Made by a program: the position numbers and the translations under genes. DNA of 64,000 nt from the NCBI GenBank assembly GCA_029255685.2, contig CM055312.2, positions 82,342,369 through 82,406,368 on the forward strand. Direction: 5' to 3'. The notes beneath the pieces are model-generated. The model was not told where the DNA came from, searched no databases, and saw nothing but the letters and a program-made list of their open reading frames with translations. Of this stretch, positions 26,321-39,000 are shown one piece after another; position 1 is the stretch's first letter, and each line of letters opens with the position of its first letter. The stretch comes from Silene conica (Eukaryota; Streptophyta; Magnoliopsida; Caryophyllales; Caryophyllaceae).

Positions 26321-27949
26321 ATTTTTACTTATAAATGTGAATTGTAGATTTTAATATGATTTTGTCACTCTACTTCGGGAAAAAAAAAGGAAGATACATC
26401 AGTTGTACTACTTCAGGCATAACTTTTAATTTTTAATTTTTAATTGAGATTATGTGTATTTTTCCGTGTTTTTAAAGTTTATCAGTTACATTTTAATTTT
26501 TGTTTTTCCGTCAAAAGCAAATTTAATTGATCTTATATGTAATGTTTTTGAGATATATTGTAATTTTTTTAGCATAATATTTAAATAACAAACTTAGATA
26601 CTTTATAATAAAATTTATAGTCTTTAAAACAAAACTCGAAAAATTTATTTTAAAATTCCGAAACTATACAATTAGAACTGATGGTACTACATCATATGAA
26701 TAATCTACTTCATGCCGAGCTTTTAATAAATTTTGTACTTTGTAATATAATTTCACAGAGTTTAGGGTAGAAAATTACTTTTGGTGCTTATTGAATTCAT
26801 TGACTATAGTGCATGTCATTTACGTATCCTACTTTTTCTTAACTGCTACATATTTCTGGCAACTTTTATATTTTTTTTTCAATATTTTGTGTTAAATTGG
26901 ATCGACAAATGGCATGAAACTTTGCTTTTAATGTCAAAAATGGAGTTTAATTTTTGGCAGTATGGCTTGCTTAATACCGTCTTAACTTAAGACACTTCAC
27001 AACCCTTTTTCCGTTTCCCTCTATTATAATCTATTGTGAGAGTCTACTTAAATTAAGACGGTCTTAAATATTATGATAAGGTTAACGACAAAACTAATAC
27101 ATGTATGATTAAGTTGGTATGGTTTTTTTCATATATGGGTAAAAGATTATTAATTATGCACTCGATCTTAAGCCTGTCAAACGGGTCGGGGAGGCAATTC
27201 TCGGGTTGGTCATACATATACGGATCGATCATATGGGTATCGGATCGGACCGGGGTCAAAATACGGGTTTGAGAAAAGTTTATGACATCTTTTATATTAA
27301 TAATATTATTATATTCATTATTTTCATAATTATTTTATGATTTAATAATTTAAGAACTATATAAAATTGACATTTAAGTTATTTTTTAATTAAAATCTTA
27401 AAATTATATTCACTATTCCAAACATAATAAAAAAAATATTAATATTTTAATAATATTCTTATTTATCTTCAAACCATCGGGTCGAATGGATCAGTTCGAA
27501 TTTCAACAATAAAATAACAGGTTATTTTAATTTGGGCTCGGGTCATTTCGTGTTGTGGGTCAAGAATTACGGGTCTTTGACCCTGAAAAATCGGATCAAA
27601 TCGAGTTGGGTCGGTCTAGATTACGGGTCGAGTCATGTTTTAACTGGCGTAGAGCACACATAACCTTTTTTTATCATTTTAATTTTGGAAGCAGCTGTAT
27701 ATACATGCCAATTTTTATGAGGCGGTCCTGAAAATAATACGAAGTATAGCTTTCTCTTTTTATAGGAGAATCTTGCATATCATCATTAAATCAGTTTATG
27801 GTTAAGCAACATTTTAATTTTAATATTTGGATCATTTATGTAAAATGTTATATACTTAGCTTCTATTACTAATTTACTACAATAATAACATAAAATTGAA
27901 AATTTTCATCTATACATGCCCGTGCAACTTTGCACGGGTTCTATATTAG
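25466..27949 (+). mobile_element. Non-autonomous Helitron-like element A
   Basis: The left end starts TCTATATCTATATATAAG after an A, and continues with the AAAAGAACAACC and GACACGTGTCAC words seen at other elements here. The right end has a hairpin (CCCGTGCA..TGCACGGG, 27919-27938) about 10 bp before TTAG, followed by T. These are Helitron hallmarks: a 5' TC, a GC-rich 3' hairpin, a CTRR-like end, and insertion between A and T. No Rep/helicase coding is present. The left terminal 429 bp is duplicated, so the true start could instead be 25895. Confidence 0.6.
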
Positions 27950-29670
27950 TAAAAGTATATAAGAAGAACCACTACACATGAATTGGACACGTGCCACTCT
28001 CACATTAAAAATTTTCCCGCCCAAGTTCCCATGATATAATATCGATTTTGGAAAATCTTGGAAAAAATATTCTCGCTGATTAATGTATACAAAATAGAGA
28101 ATGGCCTGTCCGTGCAATATTTAATAAAGCTAGACTGATATTCAAAATCTAAAATATTCCTATGCATATGAGTGCAAATATATTCTATATAAATTTAGAA
28201 GTGTTTAGATTATAAAAATATTCTATATAGATCCATGCAAAAATATTTTATATAAATATTATTTTATATATCTTTTAAATTTAGACACTTCTTGGTGTCA
28301 ATAGACCGCAAGCAATATTATTCAAAGATATTATCCGTACAATATTAAATTTATCCGTGCAATATTAAAACCTCCAAAAAATATTCTGACATACAATTGT
28401 TGGAAAAAATATTCTCACATTTAATTAATTACCCGTGCAATATTATTCAAATATTCAATTTATTCAATGAGATCCAAACTACCATTTTAAGCGTAATTAT
28501 AACATATAGTTTCAATTCTATAATAGTACTATTATGTCACGGCTAAATATAAAACTAAGAACTATTTTTAATAATTAGCTATTGATCATTTACACAAGTG
28601 CTATGTAACCGATCTGTCTTAAAAAAGACTTATTGTTTAATCAAATAAAAACTAATATAGGAGATATTAAATTATACGATCTATATATCTATCTATATAT
28701 AATTATAATAGAGAAACCATTAGACACATGACAATCATTAGTTAAATATTTTCCTGCTCAGTAATTATTTCGTTATTTATGATAAAAAATCATTACTTAA
28801 TTTCTTATTAATATTGATTGTAATTATTATATTACAGTATTATTATACTTTCTTTTTATGATTTTATGTAATCACATTATCTATATCTATTTATAATTTA
28901 TTTTTCTTTTTTGATTGCATTGTGTAGAATTTTTATCAGTTTGAATTTACTTGAGTAATTCGACGTCTACGAAGTATTACTCGGTCGGTAATTTCTTATT
29001 TGTAAAGAAGTATTTGTTAATGTAATTTAATTCAGGTTTTGTCGGGTCAGTTCGGGTCATGTCAGTTTGGTTCATCATTTTTTACAAGATAATTAGGGTC
29101 GGATCGGATTGGATCATTACGGGTCGGGATGGGTCGGGTCGGGCCAATGATTAAGAGAGAAATCTCATTTCAAGTCATTTTGTTCATTAGAGTTTTTGTT
29201 TTTCCAAGTTATTTTCGAGTTGGGTGGTTTCAGATTATTCCACTTCGGGTTGGATCAATTAAGCGTCAAATTAGTTAAGAATTTTTTTGGGACGAGTCAG
29301 ATAAATTCGGATTTTGGGTCATATTTGGGTGATGTAGTTTGAGTCAATTTCGGGTCTCAGGTTATCCTATTTTCGGATATGTAACAATTATTGTTCTCAA
29401 ATTGATATATGACAAAAATAATCGACAGTAAGGGAAAAACCGTAATAGTCGGGCAACGGAAAATTGAAACTTATAAATAAAGATAAAAGGCGAGACTAAA
29501 TATTACTATAAGTCTCAAATTCCAAAAGATGAATTGTCGCCCTGACTAATTCTAACATATTGATAACAATGTTATTCCGGTTTTTAATACTTTTTAAACA
29601 GTTATCTATATAAAACTAAGAACTATTTAACTATGCATTTCCGTGCAAAATTGCACGGGTTCTAAGCTAG
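27940..29670 (+). mobile_element. Non-autonomous Helitron-like element B
   Basis: It starts TCTATATTAG..AGAAGAACCACTA at the 3' terminus of element A and shares the GACACGTG.CAC word with it. The right end is CCGTGCAAAATTGCACGG (29641-29658), then TTCTAAG-CTAG (ending 29670) and T. A further 5'-like end at about 28680 (TCTATATATCTATC) suggests a second element inside. CGTGCAATATT-like words recur through the left half. It is non-coding. Confidence 0.6.
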
Positions 29671-31018
29671 TATGGAGTATATACTTTTCCCCTGAAATTT
29701 TCCCGACACCTAATCAAATTAACTCTTATATGAAGTATATACTTTTCCCTAATCAAATATTTTCTTTTTAAATAATGGATTATAATTCTCTAATCAGTAA
29801 AGTAATTTTGTTATAGAGCAATTATTAATATATTTTGTTGAAATTATTAGGGTTTATTAATTAATAAATTAATCGTTTACTTGTTGACTTACAAGGAATA
29901 GAAGAGGCGAAGCGATTAATGTTGTTCTGATGAAATCATGGCAGATTATTCACGATGAAGGGTGTCTTGTTGTTGCTATGATCAATTTGAACTATCACCC
30001 AATTTCAGCAACATGCATTGTAATAGGTGTATAGTGCTGGGATGATAAACTCTTTATAATTTAAAATCTGGCTGAATCATTGACAGGGAAAGGGGAACGC
30101 GTGAGAAGGGAGATGACGGATATGAGGAGGTCGGATGTTGATTAGATTGACCAGATGAGGTGGATGGAGGTGGTGTCCGACAACTAGACTGACCGGAGGT
30201 GGTGAATGGAGATGAAGAATGGGAGGAATAAAATCAATTAGGTTAGGGAATGGGAAAAAAATGACAAGGGTAAGATTGTAAAAAGCGTATGTAAAAGAGT
30301 AAAATCTGTATGTGAAAAAGCACGTCCCTAAAAAAAAATAAAGATTGATCATTTGTGGTTGTTGTTAGTGAATAACAAATATATAATAGATACGTATGAT
30401 TAAATTACCCGTAAAAATATACTTAATATAGAAATATAAAGAAATAAATAATACATTTTTTACACTAAAATGAAATAGGCAAATAAATAACCGAAACCCA
30501 AAAGTAAAAATTATGAGTATTTAAGTTATACTTTAACTTATAAGATTCCTAGTCTAATAGTCTCCTAGAGTCCTAGTTACCTCCTCAATTCTTTTATCAT
30601 AGAAGTAAAGTGTTGTTTGGTTGCCCACATAAAAATCAGTGAATTCGAAATTTCATAGTTTAGAAAAATGGAAAATGTTTGGTTAACCCAATAATACCTA
30701 ACCTCTCCTAGATATGCAAACTCATGCGTTAATTCAATTCCAAGATGTCAATCAAACGAGAATTGGACAATTCACATAAATCGTCCAATTTCTGTATTTT
30801 GTAAAATCATGGAAAATTAATTCCCACGTGGCAATCAATGGGGCATAAATCTTATATGAGTTATATTTTTTACTTCAATTTCTAATTCTAAAAGAAAGAT
30901 TATATAATTAGATTCTATGAAAAATTACTCCAAATTTTCAAGAATTTACATTTTATAATATTTATTCATAAATGTCTTAAAGATAGAAAGAAGGAAAAAA
31001 AATATTTGAAATATAAGA
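29671..31018. other. Intergenic, AT-rich
   Basis: No gene is seen. A weak MITE-like pair of edges (TTGGTTGCCCAC near 30616 and an inverted TGGCAATCAA near 30829) is the only structure noted. The open frame at 30077-30352 (minus) is low complexity. Confidence 0.45.
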
Positions 31019-31043
31019 AAACACACACACACACACACACACA
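31019..31043. repeat. (CA)n microsatellite
   Basis: About 12 uninterrupted CA dinucleotides. Confidence 0.95.
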
Positions 31044-31647
31044 TAAGATCGGGTGAGAACGATCACTCGATGAGGAACGGTGAGAACAACTCTCATCCTT
31101 TAGATGAAACTGAATGTAAGACTAATGTAATTTCAATTAAACCCAACAAACCATAAACTCCCCCTATTTTTTTCGTTTTAAGGAAAACCCAAACTTCATT
31201 CTTTAGTTAAGGAAACCAAATTAATTTAATTGTCATTTTCATTTTAGTTCACCATGCACTATTAACCATTGCAGTCATATACTAACACCATCACGATCGT
31301 CTCCTTCTTCACCTATCACGAAGCAGCAGTTGTTTTTCAATGCACTTGTGACCCCTATCGTGAAAACGCCACCAGTAGCTTTGTAGACGTTGTGGCATTC
31401 CGGACGATGCTCAGTACCGTCATCGAGCTCAAAAGTTGCGATGCTGAACAACCGTTGTTTGCGACCTATTGATGTCCAACGTCGAACGTCCAAGAGTCAA
31501 TAATCGCCATCAACATATACTCCGGCAAACCACATACCACTTCATCCCTCATGATGATCTACCTCCCGTTGTACCACTTCCGGGCCGAGCGACCTAGCTC
31601 TAACCCATAGTCTTACCTCGTGCCCGACCACCTTACCTTCCAACCCG

Positions 31648-32370
31648 ATGCTCGAGCGGAGGGTAATCATCCATCGAGACCTCCTTCACCGCCTACCTTC
31701 CCACCTAGGCAAGTCATTCCACCTTTTCGCGCCCGAGCAAGCCTTTGTATCATCTCCTTTGCCTGGGCCGACCGGAGGAATGCCTCCAACGTTTACCGGG
31801 GATTTTTTCAAACCCTGCAAATTCTTGGATTCGAGATACCTCTTGGCTTACCTCATCCAACGCATCAACACCGACTTAGTGTTGGGGGATATGCACGAGA
31901 TGGCCTGAAATCAGGGAGTTCCGCCATCCCATAGTCCTCGCTTTTGGTCTGGGAAGGGGAACATTGATAGGGTGTTCAATGCTTACGGTGTCCACTTGAC
32001 AGATTGGGGCTCCAACATTTTGTTCGGGATGGGATATTTGAGAAAACAATGGATGCGGACCGCCGGGACACAGTTTGGTGGCACCTCTCAGGGAGGTGGC
32101 TTTGGAGGCGGCTAATGGGATGGTTATGGACCCGGCTGTGAGAGTAGTCAACGACTCGCTTTTGAGGGTGGCCATGAGACCGAAGATTGAGGCGGTTTTG
32201 CTACTACCCACAGTGGTCGTTTTGATGCGGGAACTTCCGAAAGAGCAGGCGATATGGATAACGATCATGACCGAGAGCGGACCCCGAGCCTGAGGAGCGC
32301 GAATAATCGAGAATCTTCTGAAAGCAAGAGTGCCAAGTCCACGAGGAGTCTTAGAAAATTGAAATTGTGA
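31648..32370 (+). pseudogene. Degenerate retroelement ORF of unknown family
   Basis: One plus-strand frame reads almost continuously from about 31648 to a TGA near 32370. It is broken by stop codons near 31906 (after GDMHEMA), 32113 and 32185. The translation looks like real protein (for example FTGDFFKPCKFLDSRYLLAY, then a glycine-rich stretch and a serine/lysine-rich tail). It lies upstream of an untranslated stretch, the young insertion at 33132, and the purine tract and LTR of an old element, so I infer a terminal ORF of that element. I do not recognise the family. The antisense open frame at 31876-32445 is judged a shadow. Confidence 0.4.
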
Positions 32371-32604
32371 GTTTTGGGTCTTGGAAAGAAGAGGAGATCC
32401 TTCGGATAGCTTAGACTGTATCGGAATTTGTATATTGTGTTGCATTTTATTACGTTTGAACTTTTATTTGAAGGTTGTATTTTTGAGGTCGTAAAGTCAA
32501 CATTGTAAGATTTATTTTATGATGGTTTATGTGGGATTGGTTGTCGTGGCCGTTTGCTTGATTTTTTAGGTGGGCATAGGCCTTGGTAGGCAAGTTTGAC
32601 ATGG

Positions 32605-32760
32605 AAATCAGTTGCACTCGACCGAGCGCGGTGGCAATCGACCAAGTGGAGCGTCCACTCGAGTAGACTCAGGCATGAAGTTCCTGGATTATTTCACTCG
32701 ACCGAGTGAAATGTTCACTTGATTGAGTGCGACCTTCACTCGAACGAGTGAGCTCTGCTT
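32605..32760. repeat. Cluster of ACTCGA/TCGAGT palindromic words
   Basis: Five or six imperfect palindromes of 12-14 bp (CACTCGACCGAGTG, CACTTGATTGAGTG, CACTCGAACGAGTG and similar) are spaced by about 15-40 bp. The same kind of cluster occurs at 300-520 and 43930-44040. Confidence 0.8.
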
Positions 32761-33126
32761 TGACACGAGAGTTGATTGTTGACCAAATTGCGGGATATTT
32801 GACCTTTGACCGTGTGTTACACCCATCTAGAAATCGTATCAAGTGTTTTTATGAAATGCTTACGTATGAATTATTCTACTTGGTTGTTTGTGCGTTTACA
32901 TAATAAGTATTATACTTGGTTTCTTGCGTGTTTACGCATGAAATATGATATTTGAGTGGTTCTGAGTACGTATGAATTGTTGCATAAGATGATAAGAGTG
33001 ATGTGCCATATGCATGATGGATTTTGTTTCATGGCATGCTTTAAAGAGTAATCGATAACCACATATGTGAGTATATACATATACGACAATCATATATATG
33101 AATGTAGGCATGAACAAAGTGACATA

Positions 33127-33131
33127 AATAG
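33127..33131. repeat. 5-bp target site duplication, left copy
   Basis: AATAG directly precedes the 5' LTR and recurs at 43212-43216 directly after the 3' LTR, proving the element's limits. Confidence 0.95.
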
Positions 33132-34701
33132 TGTAATACCTCGCTTTTTAGTTCTTTTATTTTAATTTTTAGTTCTTTTATTTTAATTCATTTGTTTTAT
33201 AAGCTTACTCGTACCCGTTTTATACGAGTTGTTTTGGGCTTAGGAGAGACTCGAATTGGGGACTTGGCTACCATAGTGTAATTAGTGTAGTAAGTACTTG
33301 CTGGGATTCGAACCTAGGACCCATGGCAACACGGCCATGGGCCTCGATATGCGTGTGGAATACAAGCCCACGTTTAGAAGTTTTCAAACTCAGCCAAACA
33401 CTCACCCTGCCGCCTTATTTAAGCTCTAATCTACCCTAACCCTAGGCACGTTATTCAAGATCTCATAACACAAAAACCCAGCCGCCATAGCAGGGAAGGA
33501 GAGGAGCGTGTGTACGGTGGTTATAGGTCGTCGTAAGGTGGTTCGAATTAACCAAGAAAACCGGTATGCCACACTCGTTGCTAATTTCAGTGTTCTGCTA
33601 TAGTTTTCGTCATCTAATTAATCTTTGTTAAGATCTCTGGTCCTTGCTCGTATTGTGTGATTTTTGTAGTATGATATGTAATGTTAATATTTGTCTTAGA
33701 CAGTGGTGGGCGTAAGTGGTAACGGTGACGGAAAAGGGGTGGTTGTTACGAGTCTGGGAGTGATTCTGGGTTCGTGTTTTCCTTGTGTTCACGCCTGTGT
33801 ATGTTTAGTGTTTGTGTCGAGTCTGGGTTCGTACCTAGTTGGTACTGGTAATGGGTCAGGGAGTCGGATAGGAACCCAGGGTTGGTTTTGGTGGTAGTCA
33901 CAGGGGATAAGGGTGGCTGGTCATGGTGGTGTAAGGGGTTGAACAGGGGTTGTCAGGGAGTCGATTTCTTTCTGGTTTGGGTCCCTGGGTTTTGGTCCGT
34001 GTACAGGGAGAGTTGGGGGTGGTGTTACTGGTGACTCGGGGGAGGTCAGTACAGTAACACCACCGTGGTTACAGGTGGCTGTCGAGGGTGGTGTTGTTGG
34101 TGGTCGTGGTTAATTCTAGTGGTGGTTATGGTTGTCGATAAAGGGGCTGTTCAGAGGAGTCGGGGTGCGGATGTGGTTCTGGTCAGAGTTCAGGGGCTTG
34201 GGTCGTGGTTGTCGGCGGTTGTCTTAGGGTCTGGTTGTGTCGTGGTGGTTGATGGTGGTCAGTGGTGTCGGGTAGTGGTGGTGGTTGGTGTTCGAGGTGG
34301 CTGGGGTGGTCGTGCGAAGGGTTGGAAGTCACGGGTTGGCTGTTGGGTGTTTCGGGTCTTGTTGATTGTTTTATTGTCTTTATTATTACTTTTATTATTA
34401 TTATTATTATTAATTTTACTATTATTATTTTATTGTTTGGTTTGAAATGAATATTATTTATGTCAAATATATTAATATTTATGGTGAAGAATATTACTTA
34501 TTAAGGAAATGATTTTGGGCATTTAATGTAAGATATGGTATTTATGCACATTTTAAATAATTTGAATTTCGAACCAAGGTTGTTTTTTTTGTAGAAGCTA
34601 CTATATTTAGAAAGTTACTATTTTTAGAAGCTACTATATTTAGAAAGTTACTATTTTGGGTAACTCGGTTGTTGGGAAACTTTCTAAATATGGGAAGTGT
34701 C

Positions 34702-34709
34702 TATAAATA
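34702..34709 (+). promoter_or_regulatory. LTR TATA box
   Basis: TATAAATA, the best TATA match in the LTR, with a copy at 42413-42420 in the 3' LTR. Transcription would start about 30 bp downstream, leaving some 765 bp of LTR in the 5' leader. Confidence 0.6.
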
Positions 34710-34969
34710 GAATGTGTGCATGCTATATGTGAATTAGGAAAGTATTAATTAAGGAAATACTTATTTAGGTGGAAGTTTCCGTGTGGAGCATTTCTAGTAG
34801 CAGTTGCGCAGTAACCATTTCTTCTGCAGTTTGAGGTAGGGGAAACTACTAACGCTTGATGATGTGTAAACCGTTCATAATTGATATCAAACATGTTTGC
34901 TATATGTTATCATGTGCTCTTATATTATGCATTGATATTATACTGTGATAACGATGAGGTGATGAGATG

Positions 34970-35100
34970 ATGGGTCTTGTGATTGGTGCGGAGATAATGG
35001 GTCTTGTGATTGGTGCGGAGTTAATGGGTCTTGTGATTGGTGTGGAGATAATGGGTCTTGTGATTGGTGCGGAGATATTGGGTCTTGTGATTCGGAGTGG
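34970..35100 (+). repeat. 27-bp tandem repeat in LTR, five units
   Basis: Units start ATGGGTCTTGTGATTGGTG and are nearly identical; the last is truncated. The unit length is divisible by three, which creates an artificial repeated open frame. The matching array in the 3' LTR is 42681-42811. Confidence 0.9.
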
Positions 35101-35503
35101 AGATGATCGACTTTCTATTCTTAGTAATATGGTTTGTTTACAGTTTTACTCTACTCAACCTCGTGGTTGACCCTGTGTATTCGTGATCACCTGTGATGAA
35201 CCAATTATTGGGGAGCAGACTGACAGGTATAAAGACTATGGGAGCATCCGGGAAGGGAGAAGCATGGACCCGGACCTGTTTAGAGTCTAGACCACGTGAT
35301 AGTAGTCTATGAGTTGTACTTTTACTTTTGCCAGAACAGTTTTCTATTTGGGTTTTGTAAGAACATGTTTTGAGTTTAAATAGAATATAAAGTACTGTTT
35401 ATCTTCCTTTGTATCTACTGCCTCGGGAAACCGAGATGGTAACACCTTTATTTATCTAAGGAGTCCTAGTTCAGGCCCTTAAATAAATGGGGGTGTTACA
35501 AAG

Positions 35504-35514
35504 TGGTATCAGAG
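35504..35514 (+). other. Primer-binding site, initiator Met-tRNA
   Basis: TGGTATCAGAG, three bases after the 5' LTR, complements the 3' end of plant initiator methionine tRNA, the usual primer of this class. Confidence 0.92.
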
Positions 35515-36050
35515 AGAACGATCCTCAGGCCTAACCTAATGAACCTAATGAATATAGGAGAGTCTAAATAAAATGAACCCCCGGGATAGGGCTGTTAGGA
35601 GCACACTAAAGGGGAAGTATGAGTCTGGGGCCCCCTCACACCGAACCATAGGCCCTATCAGTCTTACCCGGGAACCCAGAGTGCATGTACGAGAGAAAAG
35701 GGTAGAATAGGAGGTGGTGAAAGCAATAGCATACTGTGATAAGAAAGTTATGAGAATTCTAAGTATTTGTGACCTTTGAAAAGCCGGAAGGGGCATGAAC
35801 ATGAACGAATCTTTAACTGTTGGAAAAGGGTGTATGATGATGTGATATGTTAAGTGATTGGAAACATGATTAGTACTTCTTCTATCATCATGTCTTTCGA
35901 TATGCGGTTATGTGATCCCGAGCCATGTTATAATTTTCTGATTATTCAATTTGATAGCTGATGATAGACTTTATCGTTTAGGGATTTTAGCCCTAACCCT
36001 AATGTGCGCCCACATAAGTCGGGACTCATGTCTTTCTGTTGTATTATAGT

Positions 36051-39000
36051 ATGCCTCCGCGAAGGGATAATGCCGTTAACATCACCCAAGAGGAGGTGGA
36101 CCGTTTGGTAGCTGAAAATGAGGCCCTAAAGGCCAAACGTATGGACTCCGCGAAAATGAGCACAATCATCGCAAGACATCACCCTACCCAATTCACCGGG
36201 GAGGGGGAACCTCATCTGCTGGGAGCCTGGTGCCGGGAATTCGGTAACCTGTTCGAGTTGGTGGATTGCCCTGAAGAATTGAGGGTGGACCAGGCTGCCC
36301 ACTATCTGAGGGGTATGGCTGGAGACTGGTGGACATCGAATAAGGGAGAGCTCCGGGAAGCAGCCATAGAGGGTGGATCCGCGTTTGTTCCGTGGGATGC
36401 ATTCAAGGGGGTCTTGAACGAGGCGTTTCTACCAGAATTCCAAAAGAGCAAGCTGAGGGAGGAGTTTGACTCATTCACGATGGCATAAGACATGACCGTT
36501 GAGGTTTACTACAGGAAGTTCATCCAGTTGGTGCACTACGTGGGAGACATGGGTTTCGACGACGCCATGCTAGCAATGAAATTTGAGAGGGGATTATCAA
36601 TCGCCATCAAAAAGAGACTGATTGCAGCTCCGCCCACCACAATCCGTGACATCTATTTAAGGGCTGGGGCGGCGGAGAGGCTTTCGGATATGATCAAAAA
36701 GGACAAACAGTCCAAGACAGAAAAGAGGAAAGCTGAAACAGTAGCTGAGGGTTCAGGATCGAAAAAGCAAAGTAATAACAAGTACAATGGGTATTTCGGG
36801 AGTAGTGCCTCTGGTGGTGGAAGGAATCAGAGTGGGGGCAACTTCAGGAGTGGGGGTTCAGGCAGTGGCTCAGTGGGAATAGTTTGTTTCGGCTGTGGAA
36901 AGACGGGACATAAGCAGGCAGTGTGTCGTTCGTCTGGAGGAAACCAGTCCGGGGGCTATCTTACACCTACATCCGGATACCAGGGACCTCGCACTCAGTC
37001 CTATGGCAGCAGTGGCTATCGCACACCCATGACAAACTATGGTGGGGGTGCGAAGTCTGGAGGCAGCATCAACTACCAGAGGAACTACAGCAACAACAAC
37101 AATCAGAACCGTTCATATCAGAATCAGTACAATGGAAGTGGGAACAACAACAAGACGGGGACGGCAGGAAATCAGCAGGCCGGGACATCTTCTGCCAGCC
37201 AGAGTGGGGTCAAGTCCAGTGGCAAACTCTTTGCCATGGGAAAGCAGGCCGCTCAGGAGGATGCTCATGTGGTTACTGGTACTTTTCTTGTAAACTCTAA
37301 ACCTACGTTCGTACTTTTCGATTCCGGTGCCACCCATTCGTTTGTGTCTAGAGATCATATTAGAGTTTTGGGACTTGAGAGATTCGACTGGGTCGCGGAT
37401 TCAGTGACCATACCTTCGGGTGAGTCTATTGTTTGTAATAGGGTATACGGTAGTGTACCCATTAAAATCGGGGAAGCAACTTTCCTTGGTGACCTTATAG
37501 AATTTCCGCTGGGGGGTTTTGAAGTGATCTTAGGGATGGACTGGTTGGGGAAGTATAGGGCTTTTATCGACTGTCATCAAAAGAAAATTTCCTTGAAGGG
37601 ACCCAAAGGGGTGAGGGTATCCTACAAGGGGTATAGAGTCAAACCAAAGATCAAGTTTATATCTGTCAATACCCTGAAGTCTAGTTTGCGGAAAGGAGAA
37701 AGCTTAATTTTGTGCCAAATGTGGGATTGTGAGGCTGAGACCCCCAAGACTAGTGAGATACCTGTGGTACGGGAGTTCGAGGGAGTATTTCGAGACGACG
37801 TGCCAGGGTTACCGCCGAGGAGGGAAGTCGAATTTTCCATTGACCTCAAACCAGGAGCGGGACCGATATTTAAATCACCGTACCGTATGGGACCGAAAGA
37901 AATGGAGGAGTTGAAAAAGCAATTGGATGAACTAGCTGAGAAAGGGTTCATCCGACCCAGTGTGTCGCCCTGGGGAGCACCTGTTTTATTCGTGAAGAAG
38001 AAGGATGGGAGTTTGAGGTTGTGTGTTGACTACCGGGAGCTGAACAATGTAACCATCAAGAACCGCTATCCTTTGCCGAGAATTGACGACTTGTTCGATC
38101 AGTTAAGTGGAGCTGGGGTTTTCTCCAAGATTGACTTGAGATCCGGGTATCATCAGTTGAGGATAAAGGATGAAGATATTCTGAAGACCGCTTTCCGAAC
38201 GAGGTATGGACACTATGAATTTGTGGTTATGCCCTTTGGATTGACTAATGCTCCAGCTGTGTTCATGGACTTGATGAATCGAGTCTTCAGCCCGTACCTG
38301 GACAAGTTTGTGGTGGTATTTATCGATGATATCCTGGTATATTCCAAGAATGCAGAAGAGCACGAAGATCATTTGAGGAAAGTACTTCAGACCTTGGAGG
38401 AGCATAAGCTCAATGCTAAGTTAAGCAAGTGTGAGTTCTGGTTGGAGAAGGTGGCATTTCTGGGGCATGTAATTTCAAAAGAGGGGGTGGCTGTTGACCC
38501 TAGCAAAATCGAGGCAGTGACTAAGTGGCAGAGTCCGAAGAATGTGAGTGAGATTCGAAGCTTTCTGGGTTTAGCTGGTTATTACCGGAGATTCGTCAAA
38601 GATTTTTCAAAGATAGCGAAGCCGTTGACGTCGTTGATGAGGAAGGAGAACCGTTATATCTGGGATGAGAGTTGTGAGAAGGCATTCCTAACCCTTAAGG
38701 AACGCCTGACAACAGCTCCTATCCTGGCCTTGCCAGTTGGAAGTGATAATTTTGAAGTATACACCGACGCTTCAAAGCATGGGTTGGGTTGTGTGCTAAT
38801 GCTGCTAATGCAGAATGGTAGAGTGATCGCGTATGCTTCTCGCCAGTTGAAGACCTACGAAGAGAATTATCCGACTCATGATTTGGAGTTGGGCGCTGTG
38901 GTCTTTGCACTGAAATTGTGGCGTCATTACCTTTATGGAGCCACTTTTAAGGTGTTTTCTGATCATAAGAGCCTGAAATATATCTACACCCAGAAAGAGT

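Larger units (their letters stand above)
33132..35500 (+). repeat. 5' LTR
   Basis: It starts TGTAATACC and ends GGTGTTACA. Strong TATAAATA at 34702-34709 is the likely promoter. A (TTA)-rich stretch lies near 34380 and a 27-bp tandem array at 34970-35100. Small open frames inside it (33703-33897, 34065-34445, 34967-35170) recur in the 3' LTR and are not credible genes. Confidence 0.97.

Noticed and set aside
31876..32445. 189-residue minus-strand open frame
   Set aside because: The antisense frame reads more like protein (glycine-rich and acidic blocks, tail with serine and lysine) and lies where a retroelement ORF is expected; this one is a shadow.
34065..34445. 126-residue open frame, repeated at 41776-42156
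   Set aside because: It lies wholly within the LTR, is V/G/L-rich from GGT- and TTA-rich DNA, and has no family signature.
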